Shown one piece after another: positions 9,360 through 18,677 of a stretch of DNA of 64,000 nucleotides. The position numbers and the translations under genes were made by a program. The notes below the pieces were generated by a model. It was not told the origin of the DNA, made no database searches, and worked only from the letters and a program-made list of their open reading frames with translations. How positions within the stretch are numbered: the stretch's first letter is position 1; the number at the start of each line of letters is the position of its first letter. The DNA comes from Sphingobium chungbukense (lineage in GTDB: Bacteria; Pseudomonadota; Alphaproteobacteria; Sphingomonadales; Sphingomonadaceae), in contig NZ_LBIC01000009.1 of assembly GCF_001005725.1 (NCBI RefSeq), forward strand, positions 248,001 to 312,000, given 5' to 3'.

Positions 9360-10006
9360 GCCGGCACACTGTCTTTCTGGTGGACGATCATCCCGTGCTG
9401 TTGCGCGGCCTGGCCGATCTGGTGGCGATGGAGACGGATTTCAGCGTCGCCGGCAGCACGACGCGCAGCGTCGATGCCTTTGCCATGATCGACAGGCTGA
9501 AGCCCGACATGGCCGTGCTGGACATCAACATGCCCGACATCAGCGGGCTGGCGATCCTGCGGCGCATCCGGGCGGCGGACCTGCCGGTACGCGTCGTGTT
9601 CCTGACGGCGATGATCACGCCGAGCCAAGCGGCCGAGGCGTTGGCGCACGGCATATGGGGCATATTGCTGAAGGAAGCCGCGCCCGACACGCTGATCGAC
9701 TGCCTGCGCGGCGTCGCGGCTGGGCGGCGTTGGTTCGCGGACGATGTGGCGGCGAAGCTGGGCAACCTGCCCATCCCTGCGGTGCCGGCCGGGCTGGCGG
9801 GACTGACCCGGCGGGAGAGGGAGATTGCCGGGCTGGCGTGCAGCGGGCTGTCGAACAAGCTGATCGCCAGGGAATTGGGGGCAGGCGAGGGAACGGTGAA
9901 AATCCACCTGCACAATATCTTCCAGAAGCTGCGGGTGAACAACCGGACGGCCTTGGCCGCGCTCTATTATCAAAGGGGCGACGGCGAATCCCCGGCTGGT
10001 ACGTAG
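9356..10006 (+). CDS. NarL/LuxR-family response regulator
   Basis: 216 residues. The receiver has DDHP at 10-13 and phospho-acceptor Asp56 in AVLDINMPDISG; the conserved Lys is in LLKEAAP. The C-terminal helix-turn-helix starts LTRREREIAGLACSG and contains GAGEGTVKIHLHNIFQKL. It overlaps the upstream kinase gene by four bases and is its cognate partner. Targets are unknown; it may act on the adjacent operon starting at 10136, but no direct evidence is visible. Confidence 0.92.
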   Translation: MSRHTVFLVDDHPVLLRGLADLVAMETDFSVAGSTTRSVDAFAMIDRLKPDMAVLDINMPDISGLAILRRIRAADLPVRVVFLTAMITPSQAAEALAHGIWGILLKEAAPDTLIDCLRGVAAGRRWFADDVAAKLGNLPIPAVPAGLAGLTRREREIAGLACSGLSNKLIARELGAGEGTVKIHLHNIFQKLRVNNRTALAALYYQRGDGESPAGT

Positions 10007-10135
10007 CTGGGGCAAAGGGGGATAGCAGGAAGGGTTAGGCCCCGGTTCCTTCGACGTATATAATTCCATGGATTCCGGTGGCTGCGCGCCGTCCCCTATT
10101 CTGTCCGCATTCAAAACGGCTGAGGCAGAATCGAG

Positions 10136-11632
10136 ATGGCGACGCAGATCCGGGAAGAGCTTCCGTCGCCGTCCTTCATGGTGAAACCGCAACTGCTGTC
10201 GCTGGACGAGGCGCTGGCGCTCGACATGGGGCGGGCGAACCGGCTCTATGCCGATCATGTCAATCGCCACATGCTCCAGATATTCGGCATATTGGGTCTC
10301 GACCGGATGGACGTGCAGGCGGCGGAGGGGACGACGCTGCACCTGACCGACGGGCGCCGTGTGCTGGACTTTTCGACCGGCATGGGCGTGGTGGGACTGG
10401 GCCATAATCATCCGCGCATCATTGCCGCCGAGCGCACCTGCCACGAGCGGCGGGTGATCGACTGCGCGAAATTGTCACCCAGCAAGTTGCAGGCGGCACT
10501 GGCCCATAATCTGGCGCAGATCCTGCCCGATCCGCTCGACACCAGTTTCTTCACCACATCGGGCGCGGAGGCGAACGAGGCGGCGATGAAGCTGGCCGAG
10601 CGTATCCAGACGCCCAAGGGCAAGCATAAATTCCTCTGCATGCGCGGCGCCTTTCACGGCAAGACCCATGGCGCGCTGGCGTTGACGACGGCGACCGACG
10701 TGCAGCAGGGTTTCCTGCTCGGTGTGCCCAGGGAGCATGTCGTCTACGTGCCCTATGGCGATATCGACGCGATGCGCGCGGCGGTGGCGGCCGAAGCGAT
10801 GGGGAACGGCGGGAACAGCATCATCGCCGCGATCATCGAGCCGATCCGGGGTACGGCGTGCGAGGTGCCGCCGCCCGGCTATCTGGCCGCCTTCGCGCAG
10901 CTTTGCCGCGAAAATGACATCCTCTCGATCTTCGACGAGGTGAAGGTAGGCACGGGCCGCACAGGCCGTTTCTGCGCCTTCATGCACGAAAATGTCGTGC
11001 CCGACATGGTGACGCTCGCCAAGACGCTGGGTGGGGGCAAATGCGCCATGGGGGCGATGGTGACGTCGCGGGCGCTGTTCGAGCGGGCCTATGGCAATCG
11101 CAACGATTGCAACCTGCACAGTTCGACCTTCAGCGGTCTGGGCGAGAGCTGCGCGGTGGCGATCGAGACGCTCAACACCCTGTATGACGACGGGCTGATC
11201 GACAATGCGGCGGAAATGGGCCGCTATCTGGAAGGGCGGCTGGAGGCGCTGAAGGCGCGCTATCCGCGCACGCTGATCGACGTGCGGGGCAGGGGACTGT
11301 TCCGCGCGATCCGGCTCAACTTCCGGGAGGATCTGGTCGCCAAGCTGATCGACGTGTCGAACAATCCCATCTTCCTCACCTATCAGACCGTGCTGATCGG
11401 GGCGGTCGCGCGGCAGTTGTACGATCGGCACAATGTCATCGTCCATTTCCAGCCGGGCGCGCGGGACATCCTGCACTTCATGCCCCCCTTCATCGTGACG
11501 CGGGCGGAGATCGATCAGTTGGTCGACGGGCTGGACGAGATTTTCGACCGGGGTATCGCCGACAGCGCGCTTCGCTTCGTGATCGAGAATGCCCGGCGGG
11601 TGCTGAGCCGACCCTTTGCGAAGGATCGGTGA
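10136..11632 (+). CDS. Class III PLP-dependent aminotransferase
   Basis: 498 residues. Fold-type I, class III features: TSGAEANEAAMKLA (phosphate-binding region), AFHGKTHGALALT, the PLP-contacting Asp267-Glu268 in IFDEVKVGTGRTG and the Schiff-base Lys296 in TLAKTLGGG. In the family DEV is usually followed by Q-T/S; here it is K-V, which may affect substrate choice. It is the first gene of a seven-gene operon with a GT-C glycosyltransferase, UbiA prenyltransferase, HAD phosphatase, GMC oxidoreductase and epimerase, so it may aminate a sugar or lipid intermediate rather than act in amino-acid catabolism. The upstream 129 bases probably hold the operon promoter. The substrate is not predictable. 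Confidence 0.88.
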   Translation: MATQIREELPSPSFMVKPQLLSLDEALALDMGRANRLYADHVNRHMLQIFGILGLDRMDVQAAEGTTLHLTDGRRVLDFSTGMGVVGLGHNHPRIIAAERTCHERRVIDCAKLSPSKLQAALAHNLAQILPDPLDTSFFTTSGAEANEAAMKLAERIQTPKGKHKFLCMRGAFHGKTHGALALTTATDVQQGFLLGVPREHVVYVPYGDIDAMRAAVAAEAMGNGGNSIIAAIIEPIRGTACEVPPPGYLAAFAQLCRENDILSIFDEVKVGTGRTGRFCAFMHENVVPDMVTLAKTLGGGKCAMGAMVTSRALFERAYGNRNDCNLHSSTFSGLGESCAVAIETLNTLYDDGLIDNAAEMGRYLEGRLEALKARYPRTLIDVRGRGLFRAIRLNFREDLVAKLIDVSNNPIFLTYQTVLIGAVARQLYDRHNVIVHFQPGARDILHFMPPFIVTRAEIDQLVDGLDEIFDRGIADSALRFVIENARRVLSRPFAKDR

Positions 11633-13174
11633 ATGTTCCAGTTCAGGCCCCAGGAAGCGCTGTCCGCCGCCATGCCGACGCCGGTCCTGGACCGGTTCGG
11701 CGCCATCGGTTTTCCGTTGATCGCCATATTGTTGTTCACCCTGTCGACCCATCATGGCATCGGCATTTACCCCGACAGCACCCGCTATATGGGGCTGGCG
11801 GCGCGGCCCTGGGATGCGCCGCTTTATCCCGCGCTGCTGCATCTGGTGGCCGCGACCGGGATAGACATTGCGGCGGGGGCATGGGGTATCGGCCTCGCCC
11901 TCTGCGCGATCAACGCGTTTCTCACCTGGACCGTGCTTCGGGAAGCGAGCGGGCGGGCGAGCTATGCCGCGCTGGGCACGGCGCTGGTGGTGATCGCGCC
12001 GCAGACGGTGGCCCTGCATGCGCTGGCCATGTCGGAGCCGTTGTTCCTGACCATGATCCTGGCGAGCATGTGGGCGTTGCTGAATTATATACGGTCGGGC
12101 GACCGGCCTTGGTTGCTGGGGGTGGGATGCGGCGTCGGGTTTGCCTCTCTGGTGCGCTTCACCGGGCCGCCTCTGGGGGCCGCGATCGCCTTGTTCCTCC
12201 TGATCGACCCGCGTCGTCCCCTGGGGCGGCGGGTGGCGGATGTGGCCTATGTGGCGCTGCCCTCCGCCCTTCTTTTCCTCGGTTGGGCCGGGATCAGCGA
12301 ATGGCTGATCGGCCGGTCGACGGGTCGCCCGCTGGAATGGCTGGGCAATATGACCGCAGGGGACTGGTTGACCAGTTTCAGCGCGCTCACGGCCTGGATC
12401 GTGCCCGACGAAGTGCCTTTCGGCCCGCGCGCCGCCCTGTTCCTGATGGCGCTGGCGGCCAGCCTGACATTGCTCTGGAAACACGGCAGGCGTGCTTTAT
12501 CGCGCGAAGGAAAGCCCGACCCGTCCGTGCTGGCGGTGCCGCTGGGCCTGTTCTTCTTCACTTATCTGGGCTTCATCGTGCTTGCGACCTCGATCGAGGC
12601 CAATCTGCACCTCAACAGCCGCTATGCCTATCCGGTCTACTGCACCAGCGTCATGGCGATGACCATCGTGCTGGCGCGACTGTCGGTGCAGACCGGAGGC
12701 GTCCGCAAGCTGCATGGCGCGCTGGTGGGCCTCGCCCTCTTCATGGGGGTGAGCCATATGCTGCGCACCGCCGACCGGGTGCATCAGGCCTATAGGCAGG
12801 GGCTGGGCTTCGCATCCCTGCAATGGACGCGCTCGCCCACGCTGGCGGCGTTGGGACAACTGCCTCGCGATGCCATCCTCTACAGTAACGGGCCGGACGC
12901 GATCGGCTATGTCCTGCGCCGTCCCGCGCGAAATATCCCGGCCCATATCCTGTTGCGCACGGGACGGGAGGACCCGGATTTCCCCTATGCCGCGCAACTG
13001 GCGGACGCCCGCAAGGCACTGGCGGGGGGCAAGGCCTATATCGTGTTCCTGAACGGCGTCGACTGGCGCTTCTACATGGCGGGAGAGGCCGAACTGGTCC
13101 GCCGCCTCGACCTTCGCCTCATCGCCCGCCGCACGGACGGCGCCATCTACGGCCCCAGGGAGAGCGCATCATGA
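11633..13174 (+). CDS. GT-C fold membrane glycosyltransferase-like protein (GT39/ArnT type)
   Basis: 513 residues with roughly ten or more hydrophobic segments. The first loop holds YPDSTRYMGLA, with an acidic residue where PMT/ArnT-type GT-C enzymes carry catalytic Asp, and the following HxxY-like segment (PLYPALLHLV) also fits. The C-terminal 100 residues are soluble, probably periplasmic. Such enzymes transfer sugars from polyprenyl-phosphate donors on the periplasmic face. The ATG directly follows the aminotransferase stop and its own stop overlaps the UbiA start, so it is co-translated with a gene that could make such a donor. Donor and acceptor are inferred, not seen. Confidence 0.75.
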   Translation: MFQFRPQEALSAAMPTPVLDRFGAIGFPLIAILLFTLSTHHGIGIYPDSTRYMGLAARPWDAPLYPALLHLVAATGIDIAAGAWGIGLALCAINAFLTWTVLREASGRASYAALGTALVVIAPQTVALHALAMSEPLFLTMILASMWALLNYIRSGDRPWLLGVGCGVGFASLVRFTGPPLGAAIALFLLIDPRRPLGRRVADVAYVALPSALLFLGWAGISEWLIGRSTGRPLEWLGNMTAGDWLTSFSALTAWIVPDEVPFGPRAALFLMALAASLTLLWKHGRRALSREGKPDPSVLAVPLGLFFFTYLGFIVLATSIEANLHLNSRYAYPVYCTSVMAMTIVLARLSVQTGGVRKLHGALVGLALFMGVSHMLRTADRVHQAYRQGLGFASLQWTRSPTLAALGQLPRDAILYSNGPDAIGYVLRRPARNIPAHILLRTGREDPDFPYAAQLADARKALAGGKAYIVFLNGVDWRFYMAGEAELVRRLDLRLIARRTDGAIYGPRESAS

Positions 13175-14184
13175 GCATCGACGGTTTCACGGCCCGCCTC
13201 GTCCCTGTCCAGGCGATGCCCGCCCGCGGCCGGTTGCGCGACTATGTCGCCATCGCCCGGCTCGATCATATGACGAAGCATGTGTTCATCCTGCCGGGCA
13301 TCGTCCTGGCCCATGTGCTGCGCCATCCCGCGACCGCGCCCGATCATGCCGTCATGTTGGTCACCATCCTGCTCGGCCTGCTCAGCGCCATTGCCATCGC
13401 CTCGGCCAACTATGTCATCAACGAATGGCTGGACCGGGAATTCGATGCCTATCACCCGCTGAAATCGGCGCGTACGGCGGTGCATCGCAGCCTGTCGGCG
13501 CCGCTCATCTATTGCGAATATCTGCTGCTGGTGGGCATCGGCCTGGGTCTGGCGGTGCAATTGGGGCCGCTGTTCGCCTGGACCGCCGCCGCCTTCGTGC
13601 TGTCGGGACTGATCTACAATGTCCAGCCGGTGCGGACCAAGGACCGGGTCTATCTGGACGTGGTGAGCGAGAGCATCAACAACCCGATCCGGCTGATGCT
13701 GGGCTGGACGATGATCGACCCTGTCACCATGCCGCCCAGCAGCCTGCTGTTCGCCTACTGGATGGGCGGCGCCTTCCTGATGGCGGCGAAGCGGCTGGCG
13801 GAATATCGCGACATCACGGCCGATGGAGGCGCCGATCTGCTGCCGCGCTACCGCCGGTCCTTCGGCCGTTACACGGCGGAAAATCTGGCGGTGTCCTGCC
13901 TGCTCTACGCCATGCTGTCCGCTTTCTTCCTGGCGGTGTTCCTGATCAAATACCGGCAGGAATATATTTTCGCGCTCCCCTTCATCGCGATCCTGTTCGC
14001 CAGCTATTTCTGGTTGGCCATGCTGCCGGGGTCGGTGGCGGCACGGCCGGAGCGGCTGTTCCGTTCGCGCCGGCTGATGGCGGCGAGCTTCGCGGTGGCG
14101 GCGTCGCTGGCCATCCTGACCTTCGTCGACATGCCGTTCCTCAATTATCTTTCGACGCCCAGCTTCGTTCATGTGCGGCCATGA
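13171..14184 (+). CDS. UbiA-family prenyltransferase (polyprenyl-phosphate phosphoribosyltransferase-like)
   Basis: 337 residues with about eight or nine membrane helices. The first Asp-rich motif is N84-x3-D88-x3-D92 followed by HPLKSAR, and a second motif is in the loop around YNVQPVRTKDRVYLD. UbiA enzymes move prenyl groups; one branch (mycobacterial Rv3806c) joins phosphoribose to decaprenyl phosphate. The operon around it (HAD phosphatase, FAD oxidoreductase, epimerase, GT-C transferase) fits that branch better than quinone or haem synthesis. It is coupled by ATGA overlaps on both sides. The exact acceptor cannot be read from sequence. Confidence 0.83.
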   Translation: MSIDGFTARLVPVQAMPARGRLRDYVAIARLDHMTKHVFILPGIVLAHVLRHPATAPDHAVMLVTILLGLLSAIAIASANYVINEWLDREFDAYHPLKSARTAVHRSLSAPLIYCEYLLLVGIGLGLAVQLGPLFAWTAAAFVLSGLIYNVQPVRTKDRVYLDVVSESINNPIRLMLGWTMIDPVTMPPSSLLFAYWMGGAFLMAAKRLAEYRDITADGGADLLPRYRRSFGRYTAENLAVSCLLYAMLSAFFLAVFLIKYRQEYIFALPFIAILFASYFWLAMLPGSVAARPERLFRSRRLMAASFAVAASLAILTFVDMPFLNYLSTPSFVHVRP

Positions 14185-14813
14185 TCGACTGGGATCGCTT
14201 CGACCTGGTCGTGTTCGACATGGACGGCACGCTCTACGATCAGCCGCCCCTGCGAAGGCGGATGGCGGTCATGCTGGCGAGGGAGAGCATCCAGAGCCGA
14301 TCCATGGCGGTGGCGCGCATGCTGGGCGCCTATCGCCGCCGCCGGGAGGCGCTGGCCGATACGACCGCGCAGGATTTCGCGCAGGAGCAATACCGGCTTC
14401 CCGGCCGTGATCCCGAGACGGTCCGGGCGGTGGTGCGGGAGTGGATGGAGGAACGGCCCTTGCCTTTGCTCCGTCGCTTTCGCGTCGAAGGGGTGGAAGC
14501 CTTGTTCGCGCGCCTTTCGGTGAGCTGTGCGGTGGCCGTCCACAGCGATTATCGGGTGGAGGCGAAGCTGGCGGCGCTGGGCCTGTCGGCGCGGTTCACC
14601 GTCGCGGCCGAGGATGTCGGACGCCTGAAGCCCGATCCGGCCGGGCTGCGCTGGCTGATGGCGGCGGCCCGCGCCGATCCCGCGCGCACGTTGATGATCG
14701 GCGACCGTGACGATCGGGATGGCGAAGCCGCAAGGCGGGCGGGGGTGAGGGCGTTGATCCGGGGACGGGATTTCCGTCACTATGACGAACCGATCTTCCG
14801 CCATGCTGCCTGA
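14181..14813 (+). CDS. HAD-superfamily hydrolase (phosphatase)
   Basis: 210 residues. Motif I is FDMDGTLYD (Asp13 nucleophile, Asp15 acid/base), the Ser/Thr motif II is in AVHSDYR, motif III Lys is in GRLKPDPAG, and motif IV is MIGDRDDRD. A cap domain lies between motifs I and II. The start at 14181 forms an ATGA overlap with the UbiA stop. In context it could remove a phosphate from a polyprenyl-phospho-pentose-phosphate or a sugar phosphate; this is inference. Phosphoglycolate-type HADs are the nearest general family. Confidence 0.88.
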   Translation: MIDWDRFDLVVFDMDGTLYDQPPLRRRMAVMLARESIQSRSMAVARMLGAYRRRREALADTTAQDFAQEQYRLPGRDPETVRAVVREWMEERPLPLLRRFRVEGVEALFARLSVSCAVAVHSDYRVEAKLAALGLSARFTVAAEDVGRLKPDPAGLRWLMAAARADPARTLMIGDRDDRDGEAARRAGVRALIRGRDFRHYDEPIFRHAA

Positions 14814-15123
14814 CTTCGCCGCCACCGTCGGCGCACTGGCCGCCACCGTTGCCGAACGGGAGCGGTGCGCGACCGGATCGGTGCAGGGCGCGCGCGATTT
14901 CGTGCTGGCGAGCTTCGCGGCGATGCCCGTCTATCTGCGCCCGCCATTGCGTGCCGCGACGTTGTTCTTCGATCTGTGGGCCGTGCCCCGGCGCGGGCGG
15001 CTTTTCCATCGCCTGCCTCCACGCCAGCGCCGCGCCCAGATGGAGGCGTGGGAAACCGGGCCTGCGCGGATGCTGATCCGCTTCTATGTCAGCCTGGTCT
15101 TGGTGAGCCTCTGGCATGACTGA
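14782..15123 (+). CDS. Small protein resembling the N-terminal region of long-chain-alcohol-oxidase type GMC enzymes
   Basis: 113 residues (106 if the ATG at 14803 is used). It has the pattern RDFVLASFAAMPVYLRPPLR, a hydrophobic stretch, RRAQMEAWE, then RFYVSLVLVSLW. This resembles the helical segment that precedes the FAD domain in fused GMC alcohol oxidases and in small subunits paired with GMC dehydrogenases. It overlaps the HAD gene at its start and the GMC gene by eight bases at its end, supporting a helper or membrane-anchor role for the next protein. The function is inferred from position and pattern only. Confidence 0.65.
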   Translation: MTNRSSAMLPDFAATVGALAATVAERERCATGSVQGARDFVLASFAAMPVYLRPPLRAATLFFDLWAVPRRGRLFHRLPPRQRRAQMEAWETGPARMLIRFYVSLVLVSLWHD

Positions 15124-16540
15124 GCCGGTCAAGGACAGGATACGCGCCGATGTGGCGGTGATCGGATCGGGACCGGGCGGCTCCGTCACCGCGACGCTGT
15201 GTGCGGAAGCGGGCTATTCCACCCTGCTGATCGAGGAAGGACCCGACCTGCCGCTGGACGCCATGGCGCATTTTTCGGGCGAGGAGATCCTGCATAAATA
15301 TCGCAATGCGGGCGTCACCATGGCCTTCGGCCATCCGTCCGTCACCTATGTCGAGGGGCGCTGCGTCGGCGGGGGCAGCGAGGTCAATCGCGGCCTCTAT
15401 CACCGCACCCCGCCCCATGTGCTGGAACAATGGGTGGCGAGTCATCGTGTCGATGCCCTGACCCCGGACGAACTTGCCCCCCATTTCGAGGCGTGCGAGG
15501 CGACGGCGCGGATCGCCGCCTTTCCGGGCACGCCGCCGCCCCTGTCGCAGCGGTTGGGGGATGGCGCGGTCAGGCTGGGCTGGGATGCCGTCGCTGCGCA
15601 CCGGCTCTACGATTATGAAGCTGGGCGCAAGCAGTCGATGAGCGCGACCTTCGTGCCCCGTTTTCGCCGGGCGGGCGGGCGATTGATCGCGGACATGCGG
15701 GCGCAGCGCATCCGGCGCATCAATGGGCGCTGGGAAGTGGCGGTGCTCCATCGGTCGGGGCCTATGGTCACGATCGTCGCCGATACGCTGTTCGTCGCCT
15801 GCGGAGCGGTGCAGACGCCCGCTTTGCTGCGCCGCTCGGGCTTCAGGCACAATATCGGCAACAGCCTGCGTTTCCACCCGATGCTGAAGGCCGTCGCCTT
15901 GTTCGACGCGCCGGTCAACCGGCCCGGCGATCCCGATCCGGTCCACCAGATCAAGATGTTCGAGCCGCGATTCGGCATCGGCTGCTCGATCAGTTCCCCC
16001 GCGATGCTGGCGCTGGCGCTGGCAGCGAACCCAGCCATGCGGGCGCGGATCGGCGCCGATGCCGACCGGATGGGGCTTTATTATGTGCAGAACGGCACGG
16101 GCCATGGCCGGGTGCGGGCCCTGCCGGGGAGCCGCGATCCGCTGGTGTCGGTCCGTCATCACGATATCGAATTGGACCAGCTTTACGATGGGCTGAAGCA
16201 TCTTGTCCGCGCCCTTTTCGCTGCGGGGGCGCAGGCGGTGCAGCCCTGCCTGCCGGGGTTCGGGCTGCTGTATTCGGCGGCGGAACTTGCGTCGCTGCCC
16301 GCTCGCCTGTCGCGCAAGGCCGCCATGCTGACATCGGTGCATGTCTTCGCCTCCTGTCCGATGGGCGAGGACAGGCGGTTGGGCGCGACGGATTCATGGG
16401 GACGGATTCACGATGCCCATGGCCTGCGCATCGCCGATGCCTCGCTGATGTGCGGGCCGACCATCGCCAACCCGCAAGGCAGCGTGATGGCCATCGCGCA
16501 TCGCAACGCGCTGCATGCCATCGAGCGGAGATTTGCATGA
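15116..16540 (+). CDS. GMC-family FAD-dependent oxidoreductase
   Basis: 474 residues. The Rossmann motif VAVIGSGPGGSVTATLCAEAG lies near residues 13-33 and the second GMC stretch is GRCVGGGSEVNRGLY. The C-terminal GMC region has HVFASCPMGEDRRLG and NPQGSVMAIAHRNA, with a catalytic-type His. It is shorter than secreted GMC oxidases and lacks a signal peptide. It sits between the helper protein and an epimerase. By analogy with the DprE1/DprE2 oxidation-reduction pair it could oxidise a ring hydroxyl of a polyprenyl-linked sugar, but DprE1 belongs to a different FAD fold, so this is only functional analogy. A lipid alcohol substrate is an alternative. Confidence 0.85.
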   Translation: MTEPVKDRIRADVAVIGSGPGGSVTATLCAEAGYSTLLIEEGPDLPLDAMAHFSGEEILHKYRNAGVTMAFGHPSVTYVEGRCVGGGSEVNRGLYHRTPPHVLEQWVASHRVDALTPDELAPHFEACEATARIAAFPGTPPPLSQRLGDGAVRLGWDAVAAHRLYDYEAGRKQSMSATFVPRFRRAGGRLIADMRAQRIRRINGRWEVAVLHRSGPMVTIVADTLFVACGAVQTPALLRRSGFRHNIGNSLRFHPMLKAVALFDAPVNRPGDPDPVHQIKMFEPRFGIGCSISSPAMLALALAANPAMRARIGADADRMGLYYVQNGTGHGRVRALPGSRDPLVSVRHHDIELDQLYDGLKHLVRALFAAGAQAVQPCLPGFGLLYSAAELASLPARLSRKAAMLTSVHVFASCPMGEDRRLGATDSWGRIHDAHGLRIADASLMCGPTIANPQGSVMAIAHRNALHAIERRFA

Positions 16541-17556
16541 CCCTGCATCTGGTGACGGGCGGCTGCGGCTTCATCGGCGCGCGGATGGCGCGGCGGCTGT
16601 GGGAACGGGGCGAACGGGTGCGTGTGGTCGACCTGCTGCGCGATTCCACGCTGCCGCGGGGCGTCGAGTTCCGGCAGGCGAGCATTTGCGACCGCGCCGC
16701 GATGGCCGACGCGCTGCGGGGCGTGAACGTGCTGCACCATTATGCCGCACTGGTGGCGCAGTCCGATGCCGGACGCCGTTATCAGGCCGTCAATGTCGAG
16801 GGCAGCCGCGTCATGGGGGAGGAAGCGATCCGCGCCGGGGTCGATGCCATCGTCCATCTGAGCAGCACGTCGGTCTACGGCCTGCCGCCCGATGGGCCGA
16901 TCACCGCCAATATGATCCCTCAACCGCTGGAAGGCTATGGTCGTTCGAAACTCATGGCCGAAAGGCTGATGGCCCGGCTGTGCGAGGCGGCGGGCGTGCC
17001 GCTCATCACCATCCGGCCACGAGCGACGCTGGGGGAGGGGCGGCTGGGCATCTACCAGATCCTGTTCGACTGGATTGCGGAGCATCGACGGCTGCCCGTC
17101 ATCGGCGATGGCGGCAACCGGATGCAGTTCGTCCATGTCGACGATCTGGTGGATTTCATCCTGCTCGCCTTGTCGCTGGAGCGAAGCGGGACCTATAATG
17201 TCGGGACCGACGAATTCGGCACGTTGCGGCAGGATCTGGAGGGGTTGATCGATCATGCGGGAAGCCGGTCGCGGATCGTCGGCCTGCCGGTGATGCCGGC
17301 GATGATGGCGCTGGGGATGCTGCACGCGCTCCGTCTGTCACCGCTGGTGCCATGGCAATATCGGACCTATCATCGCGACTGCCATTTCGACGTCGCGCCG
17401 CTGCTGGCGATGGGATGGAAGCCGCGCTGGTCCAATGCGGCGATGCTGGCGGAAAGCTATGACGGCTATCGGGCGCACCGGCCGGTATCGGGCGCCTCGG
17501 CGCACCGGTCACCCCTGCGGCAGCAGGCCATCGGGCTGCTTCGCCGTCTTTCCTGA
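16537..17556 (+). CDS. NAD-dependent epimerase/dehydratase (extended SDR)
   Basis: 339 residues from the ATG at 16537, which overlaps the GMC stop (ATGA). The NAD site is VTGGCGFIGARMARRL. The catalytic SDR Ser is in HLSSTSVYG and the Tyr/Lys pair is in GYGRSK. The later part (VHVDDLVDFILLAL, YNVGTDEFGTLRQ) is typical of sugar-nucleotide epimerases and dehydratases. As the last gene of the operon it may complete an oxidation-reduction epimerisation with the GMC enzyme. Its 3' end overlaps the convergent gene by 48 bases. Confidence 0.88.
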   Translation: MTLHLVTGGCGFIGARMARRLWERGERVRVVDLLRDSTLPRGVEFRQASICDRAAMADALRGVNVLHHYAALVAQSDAGRRYQAVNVEGSRVMGEEAIRAGVDAIVHLSSTSVYGLPPDGPITANMIPQPLEGYGRSKLMAERLMARLCEAAGVPLITIRPRATLGEGRLGIYQILFDWIAEHRRLPVIGDGGNRMQFVHVDDLVDFILLALSLERSGTYNVGTDEFGTLRQDLEGLIDHAGSRSRIVGLPVMPAMMALGMLHALRLSPLVPWQYRTYHRDCHFDVAPLLAMGWKPRWSNAAMLAESYDGYRAHRPVSGASAHRSPLRQQAIGLLRRLS

Positions 17557-18504
17557 AAAGGGCAGCCAGAGGATCGCGAAAAGGGCGGTCGGTGCCCAGA
17601 GCAGGAGATGGGCGAGCAGCAGCACGGCGGCGGCATGATCGGCGGCGATGCCGTTGCGCGTGAACGCCGCCAGCCCGAACAGTTCGAACGTGCCGAAATG
17701 GCCGGGGAGACCGGGAACCAGCGTGCCGAGCGTGCTGGCGGTGAAGGCGGCCATGGGCGGCTGCCACTGTGCCAGCGGACCGCCCAGGCTGTTCCAGGCG
17801 CCGAGGAACAGCATCGCCTCCAGCAACCAGCAGAGGATCGAGAGGGCGCTCAGCATCAGGACTCGTTGCGGGGAGCGCAGGATGGCAAAGGTCGCCAGCA
17901 TGTCGCGAACGGCACGGGCGATCCGGCCCCTGAGGGTCCTGCCCGGCGTGGTGGCGGGACGAGGGGCGGCCGGAGGAGGGGCTGGAAGTCGGCTCAGGAC
18001 AAGGGGCGCGCCGATCATGCCGGCCAGCGCGGCGACGATCAACGCGGCGCCGCCAGCGGCGGGCAAATGCAGAGCGGCCAGCGCCACCCCCAGCAACAGC
18101 AGGGCGGCGAGATCATAGAAACGTTCGATCAGCATCGCACCCAGAACGCTGCCGGTGCGCAGGTCCATTTGACGCTGGAACCAGGCAAGGCGGAACACGT
18201 CCCCGGCCCGCAGCGGCAGCAGGTCGCTGATGCCGAAGCTGGCGATGAAGGGCGCGGGGACGGCCCGCAGGGGAAGTTTCCGGCCCGCCACCGCCTCCAG
18301 CAACATCCAGAAGCGGACGGCCCGTAACAGGAAATCCAGCGCGAAGGCGAAGAGCGCGAAGACGAGTGGCGGCATCGCCGCGCGCAGCAGGATGGAGGCG
18401 GCTGCGCCCATGTCGATCTGGCGCAGGAAGAGCAGCAGCAGAGCCAGCCCTATGCAGCATTGCACGGCGACGCGCAGCCGACGGTGATGGAGGAGGCTGT
18501 GCAT
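17509..18504 (-). CDS. Flippase-like integral membrane protein (lysylphosphatidylglycerol synthase TM family, UPF0104)
   Basis: 331 residues with about seven or eight hydrophobic helices and the family hallmarks: LLLFLRQIDMG near the N-terminus, LLPLRAGDVFRLAW, ERFYDLAALLLLG, and GTLVPGLPGHFGTFELFG near the C-terminus. Members are often next to glycosyltransferase or lipid-modification genes and are proposed to flip or hold lipid-linked precursors. It is convergent with, and overlaps, the epimerase gene of the sugar-lipid operon. The C-terminal synthase domain of MprF is absent. The transport role is inferred from family and context. Confidence 0.8.
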   Translation of the reverse strand: MHSLLHHRRLRVAVQCCIGLALLLLFLRQIDMGAAASILLRAAMPPLVFALFAFALDFLLRAVRFWMLLEAVAGRKLPLRAVPAPFIASFGISDLLPLRAGDVFRLAWFQRQMDLRTGSVLGAMLIERFYDLAALLLLGVALAALHLPAAGGAALIVAALAGMIGAPLVLSRLPAPPPAAPRPATTPGRTLRGRIARAVRDMLATFAILRSPQRVLMLSALSILCWLLEAMLFLGAWNSLGGPLAQWQPPMAAFTASTLGTLVPGLPGHFGTFELFGLAAFTRNGIAADHAAAVLLLAHLLLWAPTALFAILWLPFSGKTAKQPDGLLPQG

Positions 18505-18677
18505 CCGGACCCGTTCTTCCCGCTCCGCTGTCGAACCGGGTCAAACTCTCATGATTTGAACCGCACCACAATGAACCACTCCGGTCATGGCCGATAGGGG
18601 GAGGCAACTCTTTTGCGCTCGTCGACTGCGGTTGTGCTTTCCGGTGTCGTCTTTTGATGGAACGGGGAGGTTCGGCG

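Noticed and set aside
10475..12484. 669-residue antisense open frame opposite the aminotransferase and glycosyltransferase genes
   Set aside because: Composition is Arg/His/Gln/Gly rich, typical of an antisense shadow in GC-rich DNA, and both genes on the plus strand have clear family motifs.
18541..18560. Inverted TCAAA/TTTGA pair as an FNR-like site
   Set aside because: The arms are in the wrong orientation and spacing for an FNR/FixK box.
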